Below are positions 42,419 through 51,637 of a DNA stretch of 64,000 bases, piece after piece (within the stretch, counting starts at the first letter, position 1; each line of letters starts with the position of its first letter). Position numbers and translations under genes: made by a program. The DNA comes from Thalassomonas viridans (GTDB lineage Bacteria; Pseudomonadota; Gammaproteobacteria; Enterobacterales; Alteromonadaceae), in the NCBI RefSeq assembly GCF_000948985.2, contig NZ_CP059733.1:558001-622000 (forward strand), read 5' to 3'. The notes under the pieces are model-generated. The model did not search any database, was not told where the DNA came from, and saw nothing but the letters and a program-made list of their open reading frames with translations.

Positions 42419-44095
42419 ATGGAATGGAATAATAAATTTCAAGGAAAAGCTGCCGGGTATTTTCCCGGTGGCGCTATACAGGCGCTGATTTCCCGCTTAC
42501 CTTACTTAGCTAAATTCAATTATTTGCCCGGCTTATTACTATGCTTGCTTGTAGCCGGATTTGCCCGTGGTAACACGCTTGCTGAAAAAGCACAGGCACA
42601 GGCACAGGTTACAGGGTTTGCCGATTTGCATGTCCACCAGATGGCTGAATTTGCCTATGCCGGAGCCTGGTTTCATGGCGCCCACCAGGGAGAGGAGGGG
42701 ACCGCCCTCAAAGCCTGTAGCGGTGGCAGTATCTTTGGCGGTGATCACGCCAGGACCGTGCTTACCGGTATCGTTAATGAAAACCTGGGCAAGCTGCCGG
42801 GTACGCAGGGAGATACCGGCCTGCATGAATATAAAAAGCAGGGATATCCGGGTTACAGCGGCTGGCCCCGCTGGGATAGCATAGCCCACCAGCAGGTGTG
42901 GGAGGGGCATTTGCAGCAGGCCCATGAAGCCGGGCTCAATCTCTATATCATGTCGGCGGTAGATTACAGGCAGCTGTGCGACATTATGCCGAGCAGAAAC
43001 AAAAAGCCCGGTTTATCCTGCGATGAAATGTTAAGCGTGGATAAACAGCTCGATGCCCTGATCGATTTTGCCCAGGCCCGGGACTGGCTGGAAATTGCCA
43101 CTACGCCTGAGCAGGCCAGGGGGATAATTAACCAGGGCAAGCTGGCGGCGGTGATGGGAATAGAGGTTTCCCATTTATTTGAAGGGCAGGACTGGCAACA
43201 GCGGCTGGAGCATTATTTCAATAAAGGGGTGAGATCCATCCAGCCGGTGCACCAGGCGGATAACCGTTTTGGCGGAGCCGCCCCCCACCATTTTATTTTT
43301 AAGCTTTTCCAGTATCTGGAGGATATAGGCAATTATCCGGTGGATGAATTGGGATTTGAGCTGGATGAACAGGGAAAAAATATCAAAGGTTTGACCGAGG
43401 AGGGCAAGCAAATGGTGGATGCCATGATCGATAAGCATATGCTTATCGATCTTGCCCATATGTCGGAACGTTCGGTGGCGGACACTTATGCTATCGCCAA
43501 GTCTTATGGCTATTATCCTTTGATGATCTCCCATGGCCATTTACGCGCCATTATGATGGATGACAAGCAAAAAGAAGAAAAAACCACTCCGGATAATATC
43601 ATTGCCATGATCCGGGAAACAGGGGGGATGTTCGGGCTCAGAACCGGTGCTGAGCAGGTCAAAACCTATAACGCATCTGCGGTGGAAAATGACTGCGACG
43701 GCTCGGTAAAATCTTTTGCCCAGGCATATGAATATGGCGCCTTGGGATTGAAGGTGAAGCTGGCTTTTGCCAGCGATATGAATGGTTTTATCCAGCAGCT
43801 CAGGCCCAGGTTCGGCAACAGTGATGAAACCTGCGGCGCATCCGGGGATGCCGCTACCGTGCAGGAGCAAATTGCCAAACAACAAGATCCTTCCGGCACC
43901 CCCTTGGATCAGCATGGCTTTGCCCATATAGGGTTAGCCGGCGACATCATTACGGAATTGAACAACCTCGGGGTGAATACCGGAGTCATAGAAAGTTCGG
44001 CGGAAAACTTTATCCGGATGTGGGAGCGGGCCTATGACAGCAACAGATCCGGCCCGCTGGATATTTCAGATATGGTGCCCGGCGGCATAGAATAA
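42419..44095 (+). CDS. M19 (renal dipeptidase-like) amidohydrolase-fold protein
   Basis: From ATG 42419 (AAAGGGA eight bases before it) 558 residues, with a signal peptide or anchor at about 20-47. It has M19-like metal-site features: D-L-H-V-H near the N-terminus, V-M-G-I-E-V-S-H, L-I-D-L-A-H-M-S-E and a S-H-G-H segment with a following A-S-D-M-N-G. It is longer than ordinary membrane dipeptidases (about 400), with extra segments rich in Cys and acidic residues. The function is likely metal-dependent hydrolysis of a dipeptide or amide, with substrate unknown. Confidence 0.8.
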   Translation: MEWNNKFQGKAAGYFPGGAIQALISRLPYLAKFNYLPGLLLCLLVAGFARGNTLAEKAQAQAQVTGFADLHVHQMAEFAYAGAWFHGAHQGEEGTALKACSGGSIFGGDHARTVLTGIVNENLGKLPGTQGDTGLHEYKKQGYPGYSGWPRWDSIAHQQVWEGHLQQAHEAGLNLYIMSAVDYRQLCDIMPSRNKKPGLSCDEMLSVDKQLDALIDFAQARDWLEIATTPEQARGIINQGKLAAVMGIEVSHLFEGQDWQQRLEHYFNKGVRSIQPVHQADNRFGGAAPHHFIFKLFQYLEDIGNYPVDELGFELDEQGKNIKGLTEEGKQMVDAMIDKHMLIDLAHMSERSVADTYAIAKSYGYYPLMISHGHLRAIMMDDKQKEEKTTPDNIIAMIRETGGMFGLRTGAEQVKTYNASAVENDCDGSVKSFAQAYEYGALGLKVKLAFASDMNGFIQQLRPRFGNSDETCGASGDAATVQEQIAKQQDPSGTPLDQHGFAHIGLAGDIITELNNLGVNTGVIESSAENFIRMWERAYDSNRSGPLDISDMVPGGIE

Positions 44096-44230
44096 TTCGG
44101 GTAAAGCATTGACGGGCATTTAAAGCTTTTCATCCTGCTGCCATAATTTAATATGTTCGTGGTAATAAGTAAGGCGGGGGAGCCCGGTTTACTTATTAAG
44201 CCTTGATTGTATATGTAATGGCTTAAAAGA

Positions 44231-44959
44231 ATGATGGCTTCTGATGTTAACCTGGCGCATCCCTACCGGGAGCTTCCCCTGAATACCCAGGGGACGGATT
44301 ATTTTGTCGGCGATATTCACGGCAATTATTACCTGTTGCTTGAACAGTTAAAGCAAGTTGATTTCAGCCTTGGCGATCGTTTGATTGCCGTGGGGGATCT
44401 TATTGACCGGGGACAGGATTCCGCCTTGTGCCTGCAGTTGCTGAAACAGCCCTGGTTTTTTTCTGTCCTGGGCAACCATGAACATATGTTCTTGCAGTCG
44501 AGCGACGTGCATATTCACGGTATGGAGCACTGCAGCAATGCTGAGGCCATTCATCATTGGTACCGGCATTACTTTAACGGCGGTGACTGGCTGGAGCCAT
44601 ATCAGGCGGATGAAATCCTGGGCTTTAAAACCCTGATCGAGCAATATTGTTCGCTGGCCTTGTCCGTAGAAACCGGTTGGGATAACAAGCGGCTCGGGGT
44701 AACCCATGCTGCGGCCCCGGAAAACTGGCAGGATTTGCAGCAGGGGAATTATTTAGCCGCCAACCTGAAAACACTTTTGTGGGACAGAGGGCAATTTCAA
44801 AGTGATAAGGCGGAACATATCAGGAATATTGCCCTGACGGTGCACGGCCATAATGGCTGCCGGGCCGCGTTCAAAAAAGGTAACCAGGTATATATAGATA
44901 CCCAATACCGTTCGGGCAGGTTTACCATTATCAGCCTGGAAAGCCTGCTTGCCTTATAG
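44231..44959 (+). CDS. PrpA-like PPP-family phosphatase
   Basis: 242 residues without a signal peptide, so cytoplasmic. The PPP motifs G-D-I-H-G-N-Y, G-D-L-I-D-R-G and G-N-H-E-H-M are intact, and V-H-G-H and S-G-R-F-T close the domain. It is the compact size of PrpA/ApaH-related bacterial Ser/Thr phosphatases. Monocistronic. It has a second PPP-type phosphatase nearby at 40355, but that one is exported. Confidence 0.85.
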   Translation: MMASDVNLAHPYRELPLNTQGTDYFVGDIHGNYYLLLEQLKQVDFSLGDRLIAVGDLIDRGQDSALCLQLLKQPWFFSVLGNHEHMFLQSSDVHIHGMEHCSNAEAIHHWYRHYFNGGDWLEPYQADEILGFKTLIEQYCSLALSVETGWDNKRLGVTHAAAPENWQDLQQGNYLAANLKTLLWDRGQFQSDKAEHIRNIALTVHGHNGCRAAFKKGNQVYIDTQYRSGRFTIISLESLLAL

Positions 44960-45151
44960 CTTGGACTAAGCGCCTCCCGGGGTAAGCGTCTATAAAACCG
45001 GCGATTATTAGAGTGACTACTCAGAATATAAAAATAGTTACATAAATAAAGGCGGTTATCGGCGCTAACGCTAGTAATATCACCGCGTTTAGATTAAATT
45101 TGCCGCCCTGATTATTTCCATTTAAAACACTACAGTTTATAAGAGCGCCTT

Positions 45152-45382
45152 ATGTTAGAAAATACTCTCCCCCAACTCGAACAACTGATTGAACAAATTC
45201 TCGAAAAAAATAATACTTTGAAAAACCAGGTTGCCGAACTTGAACAGCAAAAAGCCAGCCTGATGGAAGAAAATGAAAGCCTGCAGCTTGAAGTGATGGA
45301 AAGCGAAGAAAAGCAAAAACAGGCCAGCAGTTCGCTGGAAAGCCTGCTAGGCAAGTTGCAAAGCGCCCAAGAGGCTTCTTAA
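45152..45382 (+). CDS. ZapB-like coiled-coil cell division protein (TIGR02449 type)
   Basis: 76 residues that form one unbroken coiled coil (heptads of Leu from 6 to 70), matching the small TIGR02449/ZapB-like family that sits just before zapA in Alteromonadales. It is thought to help Z-ring organisation. Its TAA overlaps the zapA ATG (TAATG), so both are translated together. Confidence 0.85.
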   Translation: MLENTLPQLEQLIEQILEKNNTLKNQVAELEQQKASLMEENESLQLEVMESEEKQKQASSSLESLLGKLQSAQEAS

Positions 45383-45669
45383 TGCCGGCGGAGAACTCCA
45401 AAGGGATCAGTGTTGAAATTATGGGCAAACAACACCAGTTTGCCTGTCCGGCGGATCAGGAAGAAGGATTAAAACTGGCCGCTACCCACCTGGATGTGAT
45501 GTTCCGGGACATTAAAGAGCAGTCGGGTATTGCCAGTAATGAGCGTGCCTTATTGGTTGCCGCGTTGAACCTGAGCCATCAGTTACTCACCGCCAACAAT
45601 ACGCTTGACGGTTACCAGCAAAGGCTGTCGAATATGGTTGCCGGGCTGCAAAGCGCCTGCAACAATTAA
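45382..45669 (+). CDS. zapA: Cell division protein ZapA
   Basis: 95 residues with ZapA hallmarks: V-E-I-M-G-K-Q-H-Q-F-A-C-P at the start, A-A-T-H-L-D-V-M and a C-terminal coiled-coil helix. It crosslinks FtsZ protofilaments. In enterobacteria the 6S RNA gene follows zapA; only 75 bases separate it from the convergent flagellin gene here, so 6S is not in that position. Confidence 0.9.
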   Translation: MPAENSKGISVEIMGKQHQFACPADQEEGLKLAATHLDVMFRDIKEQSGIASNERALLVAALNLSHQLLTANNTLDGYQQRLSNMVAGLQSACNN

Positions 45670-45744
45670 TCATAACTTACCGTTGTCTGCAGCTTTTTCG
45701 CTGCCGGCGGCTTTCCTTATTTTCCTATCTTTGTTTTAAGTTTC

Positions 45745-47202
45745 TTACAATAAGCTCAGCGCTGCCTGCGGCAGCTGGTTTGCCTGGGATAAGACACTGG
45801 TGCCAGCCTGTTGCAAGATTTGCTGTTTGGTCAGGGCTGAGGTTTCAAAGGCATAATCGGTATCCCTGATGCGTCCTCTTGATGCCGTGGTATTTTCCGC
45901 CATATTGGACAGGTTTTTGATGGTATGGTTAAAGCGGTTTTGGATGGCACCCAGGGTTGCCCGGCTGCTGTCTATCTGGGCCAGGGCGGCATCGATCACT
46001 TCAATGGCAGACTGGGCAGCGCTTGGGTCTTCGCCGGAAATCTCTATGGTGTCTACCGTATTTAATGCAGCGCTGCCGCCGGATGCGCCCAGCGCCAGGT
46101 AATTATCGACGGCACTGCCGGAAATGCTGATTTTTTTTGCCGAGGACAAGTGTAACTCCGCCCCCTGATGCACGCCGTTAACATGGCCTGAAGCCGCGAT
46201 GGTGGTACCGTTTTTTTCCAGTTCAACCGTAGCCGAATTGGAAATATTGATGCCGTCGACATCTGTGGCTACTAATTCAATGGCGCCGGCGCCGCCGTTA
46301 AGATCCGCATCGTATATCGCATGATAGCCTTTGCTGAGGAGGTCTTCGGTAAGCTTTTCCATGTCTCCGGCATAATCGGCGAGATCAAAACTGTCGACAG
46401 TATTATAGGTTGAACCGTTATAACCCTTAACGAATTCCAGGGTGCCGGTATCGGCCGAAGATAAATTCTGGATGCGGGTGGTTAATTCCGCGCTGGCATT
46501 CATACCCGGCACCGCCTGGTTAAGGTTATCGGCGATCACGGCAGCGGCATCGCCTGATGCCAGGTTGACACTGACGCCGTTGACCTGCCAGTTATCCGTG
46601 GCTAAGGTGTCGTCTGTGCCCATCTCTCCCGCCAGCAGAAAGCCTATATTGGTACTGCCGGCAAGCATAGGTTCACCGTTGAGCTGATAGGCTCCTATGG
46701 CGTTAGATGAAAAGTCCCTTAAGGTTATATTTAAGGTTTCGTTGGCATTGGCCCCTACCTGGAAGCCCCGTGTGCCGAAGCTGCCGTCGAGTAAGTTCAT
46801 GTCGCCAAAGTGGGTGGTTTCGGTGATTAGGGTAAGCTCTTGCTGCAAGGCGCTCATTTCCTGTTGCAGCGAGTCGCGGTCTTCAAGGTTATTAATGCCG
46901 TTGGCAGCCTGCAGGGACAATTCCCGCATCCTTTGCAATATTGCGGTGGACTCCACTAAGGCCCCTTCTGCCGTTTGTGCGATAGAAATACCGTCGCTGG
47001 CATTTCGCTGTGCCAGGTTAAGGCCGTTGATTTGGGACGTCAGGCTGCCGGAGATCTGAATGCCTGCGGCATCGTCTTTGGCACTGTTGATACGCATACC
47101 GGAAGTAACACGCTGCATAGACGTAGCCAACCCCTGGCTTGCTTTGGCCAGGTTGCGCTGCACATGCAGGGATTCGATATTACTGGTGACGACTAATGCC
47201 AT
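45745..47202 (-). CDS. Flagellin
   Basis: 485 residues from ATG 47202 (AAGGAA five bases upstream; the frame opens earlier at 47220). The conserved D0/D1 ends are clear: [15 protein letters not shown] and [17 protein letters not shown] at the N-terminus, and [10 protein letters not shown] ... D-T-D-Y-A at the C-terminus, ending L-P-Q-A-A-L-S-L-L. The middle domain is variable. It stands alone, away from any flagellar cluster, as additional flagellin genes often do. It has its own sigma54-type promoter. Confidence 0.95.
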   Translation of the reverse strand: MALVVTSNIESLHVQRNLAKASQGLATSMQRVTSGMRINSAKDDAAGIQISGSLTSQINGLNLAQRNASDGISIAQTAEGALVESTAILQRMRELSLQAANGINNLEDRDSLQQEMSALQQELTLITETTHFGDMNLLDGSFGTRGFQVGANANETLNITLRDFSSNAIGAYQLNGEPMLAGSTNIGFLLAGEMGTDDTLATDNWQVNGVSVNLASGDAAAVIADNLNQAVPGMNASAELTTRIQNLSSADTGTLEFVKGYNGSTYNTVDSFDLADYAGDMEKLTEDLLSKGYHAIYDADLNGGAGAIELVATDVDGINISNSATVELEKNGTTIAASGHVNGVHQGAELHLSSAKKISISGSAVDNYLALGASGGSAALNTVDTIEISGEDPSAAQSAIEVIDAALAQIDSSRATLGAIQNRFNHTIKNLSNMAENTTASRGRIRDTDYAFETSALTKQQILQQAGTSVLSQANQLPQAALSLL

Positions 47203-47280
47203 AAAATTTCCTTGCCACAACCATTGCTATAAGCCGCTTGTGCTGTGGCTGCTATTTAATGTGTTGATTATTCTTAATAA

Positions 47281-47316
47281 AACGTCAAAAAATGTCTCCG
47301 GCAATCTTTTGACGTT
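47281..47316 (-). promoter_or_regulatory. Stem-loop in the flagellin 5' leader
   Basis: AACGTCAAAA and TTTTGACGTT form a perfect 10-bp stem with a 16-base loop containing GCCGGAGAC. If transcription starts 12 bases after the sigma54 element, this lies near the 5' end of the mRNA. A GGA in a loop is the usual CsrA target, so stability or translational control is possible. Confidence 0.45.
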
Positions 47317-47335
47317 GTGATACCTTTATGCTTTT

Positions 47336-47352
47336 AAGCATGAATAGTGCCA
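47336..47352 (-). promoter_or_regulatory. sigma54-type promoter of flagellin
   Basis: TGGCACT-ATTC-ATGCT on the minus strand, with the twelve-base spacing between GG and GC. It is nearly identical to the promoter of the PEP-CTERM gene at 42227-42243 and lies about 135 bases before the start codon. No good sigma28 element was found. Confidence 0.7.
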
Positions 47353-47488
47353 GTAGGTCAGGCTCTCCTGAGCAGGGCGGAATGCCTTCTTTTTCGGGGG
47401 CTTAGCTGTTATTTCTGCTTTTGTCCGTTTAAAAAGCGGCAAAGATATGCCCTTGCACCGGCTTAACGGCAGTTGTTGCCGCGGTGCT

Positions 47489-48202
47489 TCAGGGCTGGCC
47501 GGTGAGTTTTTCCGGGAGATCGCAAAGACTCGGGAAGGAAGTGTTATCGGGAATACTGGTACGGTTAAGGATTTTTCCGGTATCTATGTCGATATAGTGC
47601 AGGCTTTTTGGGGCAGGATAATCGTTTATGGCCAGCAAGATGTTGTTGCACAGCGCCGGGGTTACCGAGCGCCAGGCGATATCCCGCCGCCAGTTTTTTG
47701 TCGGGGAATAACAGTGGCCCCGGGTATAGTCGGCGCTTGGTAAAGGGGTCGGTACGCAGGCGATCAAAGCCTGTCGGCTGGTGATAACTTTGGAGTTGGC
47801 GGTGAAAGTCAGCGGGTGTTCCCGCCAGTGCTGGCCGGCTTTTACCTGGGTTTTACCGCTTTCATCAAGCAGGTACAGCTGCTTTTTGTAGAAAAACAAC
47901 TGCTCCACCGCCCGGTCCTGCGGCCAGTGTATTTGCCCGCTGAGTTGTTTGCCGATAAAAACAAGATAAGGATGGTTAATGCCTTTATTGTCGATTTTAA
48001 AACCCGCCAGATACAGTCCTTGCGGGGTGTCAAAGGCATAGTAGGCATTATCCAGGCCGGTTTCGATTTTAGCATGCGGGGTAAAGACGCTGCCGTCGTA
48101 GCGCCATTGCAATTGGGACTTTTCCACCACGGCGCAGGAGGTTAACCAGGCTGTCAGTATCAGCAGGGCGAACTTACAGCGGCTTATCAAGATATCTTTC
48201 AT
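47489..48202 (-). CDS. Lipoprotein of unknown function
   Basis: 237 residues with lipobox L-T-S-C near residue 22. The rest is rich in strands with no known motif. It overlaps the preceding L,D-transpeptidase-like gene by 29 bases, which implies joint translation and perhaps a shared job at the cell wall. Confidence 0.65.
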   Translation of the reverse strand: MKDILISRCKFALLILTAWLTSCAVVEKSQLQWRYDGSVFTPHAKIETGLDNAYYAFDTPQGLYLAGFKIDNKGINHPYLVFIGKQLSGQIHWPQDRAVEQLFFYKKQLYLLDESGKTQVKAGQHWREHPLTFTANSKVITSRQALIACVPTPLPSADYTRGHCYSPTKNWRRDIAWRSVTPALCNNILLAINDYPAPKSLHYIDIDTGKILNRTSIPDNTSFPSLCDLPEKLTGQP

Positions 48203-48839
48203 AATAACTGTGGATAATAAAAGGCGTACCGGGATTAAAAAAGCCGTGCGAGAACAAATGGTTTCTGTCTTTGGGATCTAAATGGATGCAGCCGTGCGAG
48301 TTTTTGAAAGTCACGGGTAAACCGGCACTGGCCTGGGCTTCGTTTTCCGGCGTGGTATGGAAGAATTGTCCGGACAGGGCCTCATCGCCGTCCAGCTTTT
48401 TATTGTTATTGTGATCTGCAAACCACATGACGACAACGGGACCGAAATCGTTAAAGACCCAGGTAGCGGGTACGGCTCTTACCTGATATAACTCAAAGTG
48501 CAGGCGGATAATGTCTTTTCTTGATATCTGATGATCCTTTTTAACCGAGGCCCATACTTCGGGCTTGATTCGGTACCAGACATCATCTTTCTCCGGCATG
48601 TCTTTTAACGGGGTGCCCCATTTGATGCCGGACAACTTCCAGCTGGGGGTCAGGTAAACCTGGGCTTTGGCAATAATATACTCCCCCGGCCAGGTGGGTT
48701 CTTCCGGCATACGCGGATCTGTGCCCCCGGTGGACGGCCCGCTCCAGGCTTCATAGCGACCGGTCACTTCGATTTGATTATCGCCGTTTACCTGTAAGGC
48801 GAGCAGTAACTTTTGTCCGGGAAAGAAATGCAATTCCAT
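48174..48839 (-). CDS. YkuD-type L,D-transpeptidase-like protein with EF-hand-like loop
   Basis: 221 residues. The catalytic motif S-H-G-C-I-H-L is preceded by H at the usual distance (F-F-H-T-T-P ... N-S-H-G-C). YkuD enzymes crosslink peptidoglycan or attach lipoproteins. A loop D-H-N-N-N-K-K-L-D-G-D-E looks like a calcium-binding EF-hand. No signal peptide is visible and an in-frame stop closes the upstream region, so export is unexplained. AGGGC is seven bases before ATG. Confidence 0.75.
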   Translation of the reverse strand: MELHFFPGQKLLLALQVNGDNQIEVTGRYEAWSGPSTGGTDPRMPEEPTWPGEYIIAKAQVYLTPSWKLSGIKWGTPLKDMPEKDDVWYRIKPEVWASVKKDHQISRKDIIRLHFELYQVRAVPATWVFNDFGPVVVMWFADHNNNKKLDGDEALSGQFFHTTPENEAQASAGLPVTFKNSHGCIHLDPKDRNHLFSHGFFNPGTPFIIHSYYERYLDKPL

Positions 48840-48971
48840 TAACTTGCCCTAAGTTTGCCATTGCGCTCCCCATTAGTATTGGTGATTTTGACTTCAATAG
48901 AAAATCATTATCTTCTCTTGAACAGCTGCTCTTGTTGGTGAGCACCCCGGCAGCTTGAATTTAAGGGGGCA

Positions 48972-50153
48972 TTACTGCCATAGACCCTGATAGATGCTGA
49001 CCATCTCGTCAACTGAGGGCTCAACCGGATTATTGGCCGGTGAGCCCGATGCAAGTGCCTGCTGAGCCATAGTTGTGGTCAGTGCCATAAAGTCTTCGCG
49101 TTTAATGCCGAATTGTTCCGGTGTCGGCACCGCCAGTTCATGGTTTAAGGCATGCAGCTCAGCCAATAGTTTTTGGTTGGCCTCCTGCTCACTGTCGCCG
49201 GCGTCGGCAATTCCCATGGCACGGGCACAGTCGGCATAACGCGCCGGTGCCCCGGGAATGGAGAAGGCGGTGACGGCAGGCAATAACATGGCGTTCGATA
49301 ATCCGTGGGGCACATGGAAAAAAGCGCCGATCGGTCGGCTCATGCCGTGAACTAAGGCAACCGAAGCGCTGGAGAAGGCAATGCCCGCCAGGGTTGCCCC
49401 CAACATCATGGTTTCCCGTGCCTGGTGATTGTCTCCCTGGTGATAACTGGTACGCAGATTTGGCGCCAGCAGTTTCATGGCGGCTATGGCCTGGCTGTCG
49501 CTGTATGGATTGGCTTTTTTGCTGACATAGGCTTCAATGGCGTGGGTGAGGGCATCAATGCCGGTATCGGCTGTGATACGCGACGGTAAGCTTAAGGTCA
49601 GTTTGTAATCAACTAAGGCGGCAACCGGTATAAAGCCCAGGCCGACGCACAGCATTTTTTCATCATTGCTCTCGTCTGTGATCACTGTAAAGCGGGTGAC
49701 TTCAGAGCCTGTGCCTGCGGTTGTCGGCACGGCAATCACGGGCAAGCCCTGCTCTGTGACCTGGCGGGGGAAACGGTAATCTTTCATTTCACCGCCGTAT
49801 TTGGCCAAAATAGAGATGGCTTTGGCACTGTCTATGGGGCTGCCGCCGCCTAAAGCGATAATGCAGTCATACTCACCGTCACGCGCCATGGCTACACCGT
49901 CACGCGCCATGGCTACACCGTCTTCAATAGAGGCCACCGTAGGTTCCGGCACCGTTTCATCAAAAATATCGCTTTGGATGCCTTGTGGTGCCAGGCACTG
50001 TGTTATTTTGGCCACATAACCTAGTTCAACCATCATTTTGTCAGTCACAATCAAGGGGCGATGGCAGCCTATGCTGGCGAGTACATTTGCTATTTCCTGG
50101 GTGGCATCCGCGCCGATTTGCATAATACGCGGCAGAAGAATCTGTGATGACAT
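48972..50153 (-). CDS. Iron-containing alcohol dehydrogenase (group III)
   Basis: 393 residues. NAD-binding G-G-G-S-P-I-D-S-A-K and iron ligands D and H in D-T-G-I-D-A-L-T-H-A-I-E-A-Y, plus two His in A-L-V-H-G-M-S-R-P-I-G-A-F-F-H-V-P-H-G. It ends the propionate operon. Residues 75-95 hold a directly repeated A-M-A-R-D-G-V from a 21-bp tandem duplication (49874-49922). A 1-propanol/propionaldehyde-type role is suggested by context only. Confidence 0.88.
   Translation of the reverse strand: MSSQILLPRIMQIGADATQEIANVLASIGCHRPLIVTDKMMVELGYVAKITQCLAPQGIQSDIFDETVPEPTVASIEDGVAMARDGVAMARDGEYDCIIALGGGSPIDSAKAISILAKYGGEMKDYRFPRQVTEQGLPVIAVPTTAGTGSEVTRFTVITDESNDEKMLCVGLGFIPVAALVDYKLTLSLPSRITADTGIDALTHAIEAYVSKKANPYSDSQAIAAMKLLAPNLRTSYHQGDNHQARETMMLGATLAGIAFSSASVALVHGMSRPIGAFFHVPHGLSNAMLLPAVTAFSIPGAPARYADCARAMGIADAGDSEQEANQKLLAELHALNHELAVPTPEQFGIKREDFMALTTTMAQQALASGSPANNPVEPSVDEMVSIYQGLWQ
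49874..49922. repeat. 21-bp in-frame tandem duplication in the iron ADH gene
   Basis: The unit CACCGTCACGCGCCATGGCTA occurs twice, at 49874-49894 and 49895-49915, with a further seven matching bases. It adds seven residues (G-V-A-M-A-R-D repeated) without disturbing the frame. The exact match shows it is recent. Confidence 0.9.
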
Positions 50154-50287
50154 GATGATATTCCTTTTAGCTGATTAAGTTGCCGGTCACTGGCGTACGG
50201 TTTTGCAGGAGTCCTATCTTACAAGATTTTTGGTGGTTTATATAATTGATCGTGACGGAAGTTATTCAGGAAAGTATTTGGGTAAGG

Positions 50288-50319
50288 CGGCCTAAAGGAA
50301 GGTGTTTTCTTTTAGGCCG
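50288..50319 (-). terminator. Hairpin between prpF and the iron ADH gene
   Basis: Stem CGGCCTAAA / TTTAGGCCG, loop ~14 bases, about 50 bases after the prpF stop. Possibly attenuates the downstream ADH gene. Confidence 0.5.
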
Positions 50320-50369
50320 TTATACTTTTGCTCTTTATCCTGAGAGCAACAAAGTTTATGGGTGTCGCT

Positions 50370-51548
50370 TTAAAAAGCATCTCCCGGGATACGTACCCAG
50401 CCTTCCATCAATACCCGGGCACTGCGGCTCATGATGGCCTTGTCAACGGCCCATTCGCCGTCTTGCTCGCTGGCCTGAGCACCGACTTTCAAGGTACCCG
50501 ATGGATGACCAAAGCGCACTGCCTGGCGTTCACCGCCACCCGCAGCCAGGTTGACCAGGGTGCCGGGAATCGCTGCGGCTGTACCTATGGCAACGGCGGC
50601 CGTACCCATCATAGCGTGGTGTAATTTTCCCATAGACAGAGCGCGTACCTGAAGGTCTATATCGGCTTTGGTAATTTGTTTATCGCTGGAAGAGACATAA
50701 TCACTCGGCGGGGCTACAAAGGCGACTTTAGGGGTATGCTGGCGTTTGGCTGCTTCATCGATATGCGTGATCAGGCCCATCTTTACCGCGCCGTATGCAC
50801 GAATAGTTTCAAACCTGGCCAGCGCCTGTTCGTCGTTATTAATGTCGTCCTGCAGTTCGCTGCCGGTATAGCCGATTTCATCGGCATTTAAGAATATGGT
50901 GGGGATGCCGGCATTGATCATGGTTGCCCTGAATGTGCCTAGGTCCGGGACTTCCAGATCATCCACCAGGTTGCCGGTGGGGAACATGGCGCCTTCGCCG
51001 TCGGCAGGACTGAGAAACTCTACTTCGACTTCTGCCGCCGGGAAAGTGACGCCGTCCAGTTCGAAATCACCGGTTTCCTGTACTTCACCGTTCGTTATCG
51101 GTACATGGGCGATAATGGTTTTCTTGATATTGGCCTGCCAGATACGCACCGTGGCTATGCCGTTTTCAGGTATGCGATCGGCAGCCACCAGGCCGCTGCT
51201 GATGGCAAACGAACCAACCGCCGCGGTCAGGTTGCCGCAGTTGCCGCTCCAGTCGACAAAAGGTTTGTCTATCGCCACCTGGCCGAACAGGTAATCGACA
51301 TCGTGATCTGCCTGGCTGCTTTTCGATAAAATTACGGTTTTGCTGGTGCTTGAAGTGGCGCCGCCCATACCGTCGGTTTGCTTGCCGTAGGGATCCGGGC
51401 TGCCGATCACCCGCAGCAAAATGGCATCGCGTACTGCGCCCGGCACTTGTGCTGCTTCTGGCAGATCTGTGAGGTTAAAGAATACGCCTTTACTGGTACC
51501 GCCGCGCATATAGGTGGCGGGGATTTTAATTTGCGGGACATGGGGCAT
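50370..51548 (-). CDS. prpF: 2-methylaconitate cis-trans isomerase PrpF
   Basis: 392 residues of the DUF453/PrpF family (two diaminopimelate-epimerase-like halves). The conserved opening M-R-G-G-T-S-K-G-V-F-F is present, together with D-W-S-G-N-C-G-N-L-T. It isomerises trans- to cis-2-methylaconitate after AcnD. It is 89 bases downstream of acnD, with a strong hairpin between. Confidence 0.93.
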   Translation of the reverse strand: MPHVPQIKIPATYMRGGTSKGVFFNLTDLPEAAQVPGAVRDAILLRVIGSPDPYGKQTDGMGGATSSTSKTVILSKSSQADHDVDYLFGQVAIDKPFVDWSGNCGNLTAAVGSFAISSGLVAADRIPENGIATVRIWQANIKKTIIAHVPITNGEVQETGDFELDGVTFPAAEVEVEFLSPADGEGAMFPTGNLVDDLEVPDLGTFRATMINAGIPTIFLNADEIGYTGSELQDDINNDEQALARFETIRAYGAVKMGLITHIDEAAKRQHTPKVAFVAPPSDYVSSSDKQITKADIDLQVRALSMGKLHHAMMGTAAVAIGTAAAIPGTLVNLAAGGGERQAVRFGHPSGTLKVGAQASEQDGEWAVDKAIMSRSARVLMEGWVRIPGDAF

Positions 51549-51588
51549 TAGAAGATATTCCTCGTCCTGTTGAATGGGTTTATTGGAA

Positions 51589-51612
51589 GGGCGCCTGATT
51601 CAGCAGGCGCCC
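51589..51612 (-). terminator. Strong hairpin between acnD and prpF
   Basis: Perfect 9-bp GC-rich stem GGGCGCCTG / CAGGCGCCC with a six-base loop. No U-tract on the minus strand, so it may act on mRNA stability rather than as a terminator. Confidence 0.5.
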
Positions 51613-51637
51613 CTTATTTTGGGAGTTGAGCTTAGGG

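Noticed and set aside
45670..45744. 6S RNA gene expected after zapA
   Set aside because: Only 75 bases are available before the convergent flagellin gene, less than half the length of 6S RNA.
47203..47335. sigma28 promoter for flagellin
   Set aside because: GCCGGAGA resembles the -10 but no TAAA lies at the right distance; the sigma54 site is better.
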